From Acidobacteriota bacterium (GTDB lineage: Bacteria; Acidobacteriota; Blastocatellia; Pyrinomonadales; Pyrinomonadaceae): a stretch of DNA of 41,706 bases. The notes under the pieces are model-generated. The model worked only from the letters and a program-made list of their open reading frames with translations. It did no database searches and was not told the DNA's origin. Positions 24,590 through 31,655 of this stretch are shown piece by piece (positions within the stretch are counted from its first letter, which is position 1; each line of letters starts with the position of its first letter). The DNA lies in NCBI GenBank assembly GCA_003222895.1, contig QHXI01000086.1, forward strand, positions 16,967-58,672, given 5' to 3'. Position numbers and translations under genes: made by a program.

Positions 24590-25776
24590 TACCTCTCAAC
24601 CGCCATCGCCACGGCATTCCCACCGCCGAGACACAGCGCCGCGATTCCGCGCCGCGCGTCGCGCCGCTTCATCTCATAAAGCATAGTCGTCAGAATGCGC
24701 GAACCTGATTGTCCGATTGCATGGCCCAGCGCAACCGCCCCGCCATTTACATTCAGCTTCTCTGGATCGAGATTCAGTTCGCGTGTGATTGCTACCGCCT
24801 GAACCGCGAATGCTTCGTTCAATTCGATCAGGTCAACGTCCGCGAGCGACCAACCAATCTTTGCCACCAGCTTCTTGATGGCCTCGACAGGGGCCATCAT
24901 CACCAGTCGCGGCTCAGTTCCCGAAGTCGCCTGCCCGATGATTCGCGCCAGCGGCTCAATTCCCAAAGCCTTCGCGCGTTCATCGGACGTCACCACCACC
25001 GCCGAAGCGCCATCGTTCATTCCGGGGGCGTTGCCTGCTGTTACCGTGCCGTCGTCCTTGAATGCCGGCTTTAATTTGCCGAGCGACTCGATCGAGGTGT
25101 CTTCCCGCACCGGCTCGTCAGTATCGAAAACGATTGGCGTGCCTTTCTTTTGTGGAATCTGGACGGGAACGATTTCGTCTTTGAATTTTCCAGACTTGAT
25201 CGCCGCACTCGCTCTGCGATGCGAGTTGAGCGCGAATTCATCTTGCTCTGCGCGCGAAACATGAAAACGTTCCGAGACGACTTCACCGGTACAGCCCATG
25301 TGCTGATCGTCAAAAGCGCACCACAAACCGTCCTGAATTACCGTATCAAGTATTTTCCCGTGACCCAGCCGGTAGCCTTCACGCGCTTTCGGAAGCAAGT
25401 AAGGCGCATTCGACATCGATTCCATCCCGCCGGCGACTACGATTTCAGTATCGCCGAGCTGCACGCCCTGCGCGGCCATCATGATCGCCTTTAATCCCGA
25501 GCCGCACACTTTGTTCACGGTCACCGCTGAGACAGTGTTAGGAAGTCCACCATTCAGCGCTGCCTGCCGCGCGGGATTCTGTCCGAGCCCCGCTTGAATG
25601 ACGCAGCCCATGATGACTTCGTCGACGTCTTCGGGTTTTACGTCGGCGCGTTTCACGGCTTCGCGCACGACGATCGCACCCAGCTCGGTTGCTTTGAATC
25701 CCTTCAGCGCGCCGAGAAATTTTCCTACCGGTGTGCGTACGGCGCTGATGATTACTGGTTGTTTGATTGATGACAT
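24589..25776 (-). CDS. Acetyl-CoA acetyltransferase (thiolase)
   Basis: A 395-residue thiolase of the biosynthetic AtoB/PhaA type, which condenses two acetyl-CoA to acetoacetyl-CoA or runs in reverse. I chose ATG 25776 ([20 protein letters not shown]); an upstream frame to 25860 lacks family match. The acyl-accepting Cys is in [12 protein letters not shown], the His in [17 protein letters not shown], and the second catalytic Cys in [14 protein letters not shown]. It is the first gene of the lipid block. A longer-chain 3-ketoacyl-CoA thiolase cannot be excluded, since ETF and the dehydrogenase fit either role. Confidence 0.94.
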   Translation of the reverse strand: MSSIKQPVIISAVRTPVGKFLGALKGFKATELGAIVVREAVKRADVKPEDVDEVIMGCVIQAGLGQNPARQAALNGGLPNTVSAVTVNKVCGSGLKAIMMAAQGVQLGDTEIVVAGGMESMSNAPYLLPKAREGYRLGHGKILDTVIQDGLWCAFDDQHMGCTGEVVSERFHVSRAEQDEFALNSHRRASAAIKSGKFKDEIVPVQIPQKKGTPIVFDTDEPVREDTSIESLGKLKPAFKDDGTVTAGNAPGMNDGASAVVVTSDERAKALGIEPLARIIGQATSGTEPRLVMMAPVEAIKKLVAKIGWSLADVDLIELNEAFAVQAVAITRELNLDPEKLNVNGGAVALGHAIGQSGSRILTTMLYEMKRRDARRGIAALCLGGGNAVAMAVER

Positions 25777-25887
25777 GAGTAATTCTTTAATTGACGAAGA
25801 TAATTTAGGATTGCTTTTAATCTCAGCGCTGTCAAGGAATGCAACTGTGCCGAAAATCACACGCGGAGTTGATGAGGGACCGACTGA

Positions 25888-27501
25888 TTACGGATCGCGG
25901 CCAATCAGATAAAAGCGTTCGCGTTGTGGCCGACGCAGCATCTTGATCGTGATTCCTCCATGGCCGTATGTCTCTGCAGTCGCCAGTATCTTCAACGACG
26001 GATCGTTCTGTAACACAACGCCCATTTCTCGCTCGTTAACCAACAAAACTGCATGCATATCGCTCTGTAGAATTTTCGCAAACTCTTCTCTACCAGCTCT
26101 TTCAATTCGATGCGGCGCCGGCAGATTGAAAGCCAGATCGTCGGCCCATGCGCTCGCGGCGATCGAAACAATCCAAACGCGATCCGGCGCCGCCGCAACG
26201 AGTTTGGACGCAATCAGGTAGTTGCTGAAGACGGGCAGCAGCGTATATTCCGCCGCCAGGAAAGTCGTCCCAATCGTTACAGAGAGCAGAAGAGCGGCGC
26301 GTGCGGGTTTCTTTCTGCCGACGAACGTCGCGATCGCTGCGGCGCCAGCTATGGCGACGACCGCCGGTAGCCAACGAAAGGAAGAGGTAACTCCAAAAAC
26401 CAGAGAAGCCTTTATCGCGATTAGCGCGGAAGCAACAACCGCCAGACAACCCATAATCAAAAAGATTCTTAGCACCCAGATGACGCGCGGCGAATCCTCT
26501 TTCACAAACAGCCGCGCGATAAGGAGCGCCGCCGCAGGCATTGCCGGCAGCAAATAGTAATCAAGTTTGAAACTCGACAGCGAAAACAGCAGAGTGGTCG
26601 AACCCAGCCAAAGATAAAGAATTCGCGTGAGACGATCAGCTCGAGCGCGCTGCTTCCAGTCAACCCAAATGGCGACGAAGATCAGGATCGACCACGGCGC
26701 AAAATCTCCAAAGAACGCGACCAGCTCAAACCAAAACGGCCGGGCCAACGCGCCGTAAACCTGCCCGGTAAACCTTTGAAGATTTTCACCGACGAAGAAA
26801 AACCAAAGTGAATTCGCGCCGCCGCGGAAATAAACAAACACGAAGTAAGGAAGCGCCAGAATCGCGAACAGGATGCTTCCGCTTACGAGCCGAAGTTTCT
26901 TCAAATCATCACGGCGCCGGGACAGCAACAGCTCTAGAGCGATTGGCGCAATTACCAATGCGGCAGCCACCGGGCCTTTCGTCAAAACGCCGAGCGCCAG
27001 CGACGCGTAGCCGAGCCAGACTACCCTCCTTTTCGCATCAGACTTCAGCGCGATCGAGAAGCAGAGGATGCTTGCCGTGACAAAAAGCGTGAGCAGCATG
27101 TCGCTCATAGCCATGCGCGCGAAGCTCAAAAACAGAAAGCTCGTCGCCAGGATTGCACTCGCTATCAAACCGGTGAAGGCACGGTACGTGAAAGCAGCTG
27201 CCGCATACACAAGCAAGAGGACGAGCATCGCGGAAATCACTGACAGCAAACGTGCCGCGCCATAGCTCGGGCCAAATGCTTTGTACGAGGTTCCGATCAG
27301 CCAATAAGTCAACGGCGGCTTATTCAGCACCTGCTCGTCCGGCGCATGCGGCGTTAGCCATTCGCCTTGCTCAACCATTAAACGCGCTCCCAACGCAAAG
27401 TAGCTTTCCGCGCGCACGAACTCTTGGTACGCCCAGACGTCACTGGTAAATAGAATCGCCGCGCACACGAGAAGAGCTGCGAAGCCGCGATGTCGTTTCA
27501 T
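25888..27501 (-). CDS. ArnT/PMT-like glycosyltransferase (GT39/GT83 type)
   Basis: An integral membrane glycosyltransferase that would move a sugar from a polyprenyl-phosphate donor. From ATG 27501 it has about 537 residues; a TTG at 27549 is possible. About ten to twelve hydrophobic helices follow. The first periplasmic loop has the family pattern VRAESYFALGARLMVEQGEWL and LNKPPLTYWLIG, equivalent to the DE..YA.IAREM and KPPL.YW motifs; here the usual Asp-Glu pair is reduced to a single Glu in RAES. The C-terminal periplasmic part is about 130 residues. It is divergent from the sugar-nucleotide genes at 27640-30205. The acceptor (lipid A, protein or glycan) cannot be read from the sequence. 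Confidence 0.85.
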   Translation of the reverse strand: MKRHRGFAALLVCAAILFTSDVWAYQEFVRAESYFALGARLMVEQGEWLTPHAPDEQVLNKPPLTYWLIGTSYKAFGPSYGAARLLSVISAMLVLLLVYAAAAFTYRAFTGLIASAILATSFLFLSFARMAMSDMLLTLFVTASILCFSIALKSDAKRRVVWLGYASLALGVLTKGPVAAALVIAPIALELLLSRRRDDLKKLRLVSGSILFAILALPYFVFVYFRGGANSLWFFFVGENLQRFTGQVYGALARPFWFELVAFFGDFAPWSILIFVAIWVDWKQRARADRLTRILYLWLGSTTLLFSLSSFKLDYYLLPAMPAAALLIARLFVKEDSPRVIWVLRIFLIMGCLAVVASALIAIKASLVFGVTSSFRWLPAVVAIAGAAAIATFVGRKKPARAALLLSVTIGTTFLAAEYTLLPVFSNYLIASKLVAAAPDRVWIVSIAASAWADDLAFNLPAPHRIERAGREEFAKILQSDMHAVLLVNEREMGVVLQNDPSLKILATAETYGHGGITIKMLRRPQRERFYLIGRDP

Positions 27502-27562
27502 GAATTCCAAGATGCTCGCTAGTCTGTTTGTGCGTGCAGCTTCCGTCAAGGAGATCGCTCGA

Positions 27563-27591
27563 TTGAAAGGATCACAATCGGGTGTTAGACT
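27563..27591 (+). promoter_or_regulatory. Predicted sigma70-type promoter for the sugar-nucleotide genes
   Basis: TTGAAA (27563-27568) and TAGACT (27586-27591) are 17 bases apart. Transcription would start about 40 bases before the nucleotidyltransferase ATG at 27640. Sequence match only. Confidence 0.4.
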
Positions 27592-27639
27592 CTCGATTTG
27601 AATTCATCCCCTATCAGCACTTACCGAACATAAATCACT

Positions 27640-28680
27640 ATGCAGGCACTCATTCTGGCTGGCGGAAAAGGCACGCGGCTGCGGCCATTGACCGTCTATA
27701 CGCCGAAACCGATCGTCCCGATTTGCAATCGGCCTTTCCTGCTTTATCAAATCGATACGCTGCGACGCGCGGGCGTCACTGACATCACGCTTTCGCTTTC
27801 TTATCAGCCTGAGAAGATCGAACAACAGCTCGGCGATGGCTCGGATTTCGGTGTCAAGTTGAAGTACACGGTCGAGCCGCAGCCAATGGGCACTGCCGGC
27901 GCGTACAAGTTCGCCGAAGATTTGATTCGCGAGCCAACGGTTGTTTTCAATGGCGACATTCTGACGGATCTCGATCTGAAGACAGTTATTCGGCAGCACA
28001 AAGAGCGCAAAGCGACTGCGACGATCGTGCTCAACCCAGTCGAAGATCCAAGCATGTACGGCGTCGTGGAAACGGATGACGATGGGCGCGTGCTGCGATT
28101 TCTGGAAAAACCAAAACCGGAAGAGACTGCTTGCCGAAACATTAACGCCGGCACGTACGTGCTCGAGCCGGGCGTGCTCGACCTGATTCCCACCGGCGAG
28201 AATCATTCATTCGAGTACGGCTTGTTTCCCAAGCTTTTGGAAAAGGGCGAAGCTTTCTTTGCGCACATTCCGCCGCGAACTTATTGGCTGGACATCGGCA
28301 CGCCGGCGAGATACCTGCAGGCGCATCACGACTTGCTCGCGAATCGCGTCACCCGATTTCACTTGAAAGATCGTCGCGGGAATTTTGATTCAGCGACCCA
28401 TTCAGACATCGACGATCTTTCAATCGTGGCTGACGAGTGCACCCTCAAGCCGGGCGTTGTGATCGTTAACTCGGTTCTGGGCAAGGGTTGTTACATTGAA
28501 GAGCGCGCGCGCATCGAGAATTCCGTGATTTGGAGTCACACGCGCGTCGGCACAGCGGCGCGTGTGAGAGATGCGATCATCGGACGCGGCTGTCACATCG
28601 GTCGTTCGACTTTGGTTGGGCCAGGCGCGATCCTGGGAGATAAGACTTCGCTGACCGACTACGCGAAGACCTGCGCCTAA
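27640..28680 (+). CDS. Sugar-1-phosphate nucleotidyltransferase (GDP-mannose pyrophosphorylase-like)
   Basis: Makes an NDP-sugar from NTP and sugar-1-phosphate. It has 346 residues. The N-terminal Rossmann-like domain shows LAGGKGTRLRPLTVYTPKP (NTP binding, residues 6-24) and FNGDILTDLD (metal-binding Asp near residue 105), with EPQPMGTAGA and the sugar-binding NINAGTYVLEP. The C-terminal third is a left-handed beta-helix of hexapeptide repeats (VIVNSVLGKGCYI, ARIENSVIW, ARVRDAIIGRGCHIG). The architecture matches GMPP-type mannose-1-phosphate guanylyltransferases, and the following phosphomannomutase supports that. Glucose-1-phosphate thymidylyl- or uridylyltransferase activity is the alternative. 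Confidence 0.85.
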   Translation: MQALILAGGKGTRLRPLTVYTPKPIVPICNRPFLLYQIDTLRRAGVTDITLSLSYQPEKIEQQLGDGSDFGVKLKYTVEPQPMGTAGAYKFAEDLIREPTVVFNGDILTDLDLKTVIRQHKERKATATIVLNPVEDPSMYGVVETDDDGRVLRFLEKPKPEETACRNINAGTYVLEPGVLDLIPTGENHSFEYGLFPKLLEKGEAFFAHIPPRTYWLDIGTPARYLQAHHDLLANRVTRFHLKDRRGNFDSATHSDIDDLSIVADECTLKPGVVIVNSVLGKGCYIEERARIENSVIWSHTRVGTAARVRDAIIGRGCHIGRSTLVGPGAILGDKTSLTDYAKTCA

Positions 28681-28698
28681 AGGTTTGCCATCGAGACC

Positions 28699-28822
28699 CG
28701 GAGACACAAAGAAATGGTCACCGATAAATACGGATTCGCACGGATAATTCAGAAATCGGTGTGCATCACTGTTCATCTGCGGCTGATTCTTTTCTCACCT
28801 CTGTGTCTCTGTGGCGAATGTG
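28699..28822. repeat. GAGACACA/TGTGTCTC inverted repeat
   Basis: GGAGACACAAAGAAA on the left faces CCTCTGTGTCTCTGTGGC on the right, giving outer inverted arms. The interior, with CGGATTCGCACGGATAATTC and GTTCATCTGCGGCTGATTC, is like a known kind of dispersed repeat. It lies between the nucleotidyltransferase and the mutase and ends about 20 bases before the mutase start. It could weaken or modulate their co-transcription. Confidence 0.6.
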
Positions 28823-28843
28823 TTGATGAATAAGGATGGCACA

Positions 28844-30205
28844 ATGAACTTCGACTGCTTTCGCGCTTACGACATTCGTGGTGTTTATCCAGCCGATCTT
28901 GATGAGGAAGCTTATTACCGCATCGCCAAGGCCTACACTTTGCTCTTTCATCCAAAGACGATGGTCGTTGGGATGGACGCGCGTGAATCCGGACCGCCCT
29001 TAAAGAAAGCTCTTACTGATGGTTTCGTCGATGCAGGCGTGAACGTGGTCGACATCGGCGGCATCACGACCGACATGCTCTATTTCGCCGTGGGCTCTGA
29101 CAACGAATATTCGGGTGGGATAGTTGTTTCAGCTTCGCACAATCCGAGAGAATACAACGGCGCGAAAATGGTGAAGGAAAAGGCCGCGGCGATCTCTTCC
29201 GACACTGGACTTTTCGAAATTCGCGACATTATCAAAGCCGGCAAAGACAAAGGCGTCACCTCAGAAACAAAAGGAAAGGTCACTGAGAAAAACGTGCTCA
29301 ATGCTTACGTCGAGCACGTGCTCAGCTTTATCGATCGCGACGCGATCAAACCTTTTCACATTATTGCGAACGCGAACTTTGGTTACGTCGGCGGCGGCGC
29401 ACAGCTCATCGCTGACAAGCTGGGTCTGAATCTCACGAAGTTGAATTGGGAGCCGGACGGAACTTTTCCTAAAGGCACACCCGACCCGATGCAACCAGCG
29501 AATCGCGCGGAAACGGAAATTGCCGTGCGCAACGGCAAGTTCGATTTCGCCGCAATCTGGGATGCCGACGCTGACCGCTGCATGTTTCTCGACGAAAAAG
29601 GTGAGTTCATCTCAGGCGCTTATGTCACTGCGATGCTCGCCGATGTTTTGCTGACGAAGCACGGCGGCAACAACAAAATCATTTTCGATCCGCGTGTGAT
29701 TTGGCCGACGATGAAAGTCTGCGAACAGCACGGCGCCGAAGCGATCATCTCAAAGAGCGGCCACGCCTTCATTAAAGATCGCATGCGTAAAGAAAACGCG
29801 ATCTTTGCCGGCGAGATGAGCGCGCATTATTACTTTCGCGAAAACTTCTACGCCGACAACGGCGTGATTCCCTTCCTGCTAGTGCTCGAACAATTGTCGC
29901 GCAGCGGCCAAACTTTTTCAGAGACGATGCAGCCTTACATCGAAGGCCACTACATGTCGGGCGAGCTGAACTACAAAGTTGCAGATGCGCAGAAAACGAT
30001 CGAGGCAGTCCGAGATCGTTTCAGCAAAGAAGGTGAGGAAGATTTCACCGACGGCTATTCGCTGAATGCGGGCGACTGGCGCTTCAACATTCGTCCTTCA
30101 AACACCGAGCCGCTGCTTCGTCTCAACATCGAAGCCCGCAAACCTGAATTGGTTGAGAAAGTGCGCGCTGAAGCGGAAGCGATCATCGGAACGAAACCCC
30201 ACTAG
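28844..30205 (+). CDS. Phosphomannomutase/phosphoglucomutase
   Basis: Interconverts hexose-6-phosphate and hexose-1-phosphate, feeding the preceding pyrophosphorylase. ATG 28844 is preceded by AAGGA at good spacing; the two earlier starts (28811, 28826) are in the repeat. The 453-residue alpha-D-phosphohexomutase has the phosphoserine loop VSASHNPREYNGAKM, the metal loop DADADRCMF, the sugar-recognition loop FAGEMSAHYYFREN, and the phosphate-binding RPSNTEPLLRLNIEA. The GEMSxHYYF form is typical of dual-specificity PMM/PGM. All four loops are intact. Confidence 0.93.
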   Translation: MNFDCFRAYDIRGVYPADLDEEAYYRIAKAYTLLFHPKTMVVGMDARESGPPLKKALTDGFVDAGVNVVDIGGITTDMLYFAVGSDNEYSGGIVVSASHNPREYNGAKMVKEKAAAISSDTGLFEIRDIIKAGKDKGVTSETKGKVTEKNVLNAYVEHVLSFIDRDAIKPFHIIANANFGYVGGGAQLIADKLGLNLTKLNWEPDGTFPKGTPDPMQPANRAETEIAVRNGKFDFAAIWDADADRCMFLDEKGEFISGAYVTAMLADVLLTKHGGNNKIIFDPRVIWPTMKVCEQHGAEAIISKSGHAFIKDRMRKENAIFAGEMSAHYYFRENFYADNGVIPFLLVLEQLSRSGQTFSETMQPYIEGHYMSGELNYKVADAQKTIEAVRDRFSKEGEEDFTDGYSLNAGDWRFNIRPSNTEPLLRLNIEARKPELVEKVRAEAEAIIGTKPH

Positions 30206-30357
30206 CGAAACGGAGCGCACGCATCCCTTCGTGCGGTTCGCAGGCATCCTGCCCCCGGCTTGGCATCCCACGGCACGACCCTTGCGGAACAACCTGTGAA
30301 AATTTGATCCCGGCGCAGAATTAGTCGCGCCTGGGTACACACAGGAGGTTCGGAACA

Positions 30358-30510
30358 ATGGGGTTGATCCTACTGATCATTCTGATACTTTTGCTTTTGG
30401 GCGCGGTGCCGGCGTGGCCTTACAGCCGCAGTTGGGGCTATGGACCAAGCGGCGGCCTCGGCTTGCTGGTGCTGATTGTGATCATTCTCTTGTTGCTGCA
30501 CGTGTTCTAA
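30358..30510 (+). CDS. DUF3309 small membrane protein
   Basis: A 50-residue protein, MGLILLIILILLLLGAVPAW followed by PYSRSWGYGPSGG and a second hydrophobic segment ending LLLLHVF. Two membrane helices flank the invariant Pro-Tyr-Ser-x-Ser-Trp-Gly-Tyr-Gly-Pro-Ser-Gly-Gly turn that defines DUF3309. AGGAGG lies eight bases before the ATG, a strong ribosome site. It stands alone between the mutase and mutM. The family has no known function and is often found singly, as here. Confidence 0.92.
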   Translation: MGLILLIILILLLLGAVPAWPYSRSWGYGPSGGLGLLVLIVIILLLLHVF

Positions 30511-30604
30511 CCTAAGACGTTCTGTCCCCTACAGAGAATTCAAAACGTGCACTCGGGCACGGAGTCTTTTGACTTTGATTCCGCCCGAACACAAACTCTC
30601 CGGC

Positions 30605-31489
30605 ATGCCGGAGCTTCCCGAAGTCGAGCACGTCGTGCGCGCGTTGCGTCGTGCGGTAGTTGGTCGGACAATCGTCGCCAGCGAAATACGGCTGCGAAAG
30701 CTGATTGGCCCAACCTCACCAGCAGCGTTCAGACGAAAGCTGAAAAATGCGACGATCGCGGGTGTGTCGCGCCGCGGTAAGTTCATCTTGATTGAACTCG
30801 CGCCCCCGGATCGAAGCGCGGGCATCCTGCCCGCAAAGCGCGCTCTGCCCGCTCAACTGCTCGTCCTCGCAGTACATCTCCGGATGACCGGCAAGTTTCT
30901 TTACTTGAATGCTGACGACGACTTGCCGAAGCACTCGCACGCGATTTTTTATCTCGACAACGATCGGCGTTTAGTTTTTCGCGATCAGCGACAGTTCGGC
31001 GTGATGAAGTTAGTTGCCGCCAAAAGTCTCGCGAAGATAAAAGGGATCATTGAACTTGCGCCTGAACCTTTCGGCGATGAATTCCGGCTCGATTACTTGA
31101 AATCGGTTTTGAAACGATCGCGTCGTTCACTGAAAACTTTGCTTTTGGATCAGACGAAGGTTCTGGGCCTCGGCAACATTTATGCTGCCGAAGCTCTGTT
31201 TCGCGCTCGTATCAATCCATTCAAGATCGCGACGCAGCTTTCGTCATCACGCGTGGCGCGTCTTCATCAATCAATTATCGACGTGTTGGCCGATGCAATC
31301 AGCGACAGCTCAACTTCACGAATTGATTTGGAACAACCGGATGGCTTTTCTTACGGCGAAGCATTCGAAAGATTCTGGCAGGTGTATGAACGTGAAGGCG
31401 AGCCTTGCGTCAACTGCGGCGCAAAGATTCGGCGCGCCGCGCACGGCGGGAGATCAACTTACTGGTGTCCGAAGTGTCAGAGGAGATAA
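30605..31489 (+). CDS. mutM: Formamidopyrimidine-DNA glycosylase with repeat-derived insert
   Basis: Base-excision repair enzyme that removes oxidised purines and nicks the DNA. Translation must start at ATG 30605 because the catalytic N-terminal Pro of PELPEVEHVV becomes residue 1; the open frame continues upstream but is not used. RRGKFILIEL carries the catalytic Lys, QTKVLGLGNIYAAEALF is the H2TH motif, and the C-terminal zinc finger is CVNCGAKI with CPKCQRR. Between the Lys strand and the next conserved strand (HLRMTGKF) lie about 18 additional residues (PPDRSAGILPAKRALPAQ). These are encoded by a palindromic repeat (30818-30834). The insert is in frame and in a loop, so activity may survive. 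At 294 residues it is about 25 longer than E. coli MutM. Confidence 0.93.
   Translation: MPELPEVEHVVRALRRAVVGRTIVASEIRLRKLIGPTSPAAFRRKLKNATIAGVSRRGKFILIELAPPDRSAGILPAKRALPAQLLVLAVHLRMTGKFLYLNADDDLPKHSHAIFYLDNDRRLVFRDQRQFGVMKLVAAKSLAKIKGIIELAPEPFGDEFRLDYLKSVLKRSRRSLKTLLLDQTKVLGLGNIYAAEALFRARINPFKIATQLSSSRVARLHQSIIDVLADAISDSSTSRIDLEQPDGFSYGEAFERFWQVYEREGEPCVNCGAKIRRAAHGGRSTYWCPKCQRR
30818..30834. repeat. Palindromic repeat inside mutM
   Basis: GCGGGCA-TCC-TGCCCGC has perfect seven-base arms and is translated as part of AGILPA. A related string (GCAGGCATCCTGCCCCC) occurs outside genes near 30240, between the mutase and DUF3309. Confidence 0.7.
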
Positions 31490-31493
31490 TCCA

Positions 31494-31643
31494 CAGATTA
31501 CGCAGATTACACAGATAAGAAAGTTTAGCCACAAAAAAGCACAAAAGACCCATAAGCAGGCCAAGTGTGGAGATATTGCCTTTGTGCTTCTTGTGCCTTT
31601 TTGTGGCCAGCTTATCGCCTATCTGTGTAATCTGCGTAATCTG
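31494..31643. repeat. 150-bp foldback repeat, copy 1
   Basis: Outer arms 31494-31516 and 31621-31643 are a perfect 23-base inverted repeat containing CAGATTACGCAGATTAC. Inner arms GCCACAAAAAAGCACAAAAG and CTTGTGCCTTTTTGTGGC pair as well. It sits between the convergent mutM and S9 peptidase genes, begins 5 bases after the mutM stop, and may terminate both. Confidence 0.85.
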
Positions 31644-31655
31644 CTGATGAACTTC

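Noticed and set aside
25777-25887. Promoter for the thiolase-led block
   Set aside because: TTGACA is present, but no convincing -10 lies at 16-18 bases, so I did not annotate it.
27604-28206. 200-codon minus-strand frame
   Set aside because: Antisense to the sugar nucleotidyltransferase, which has clear motifs.
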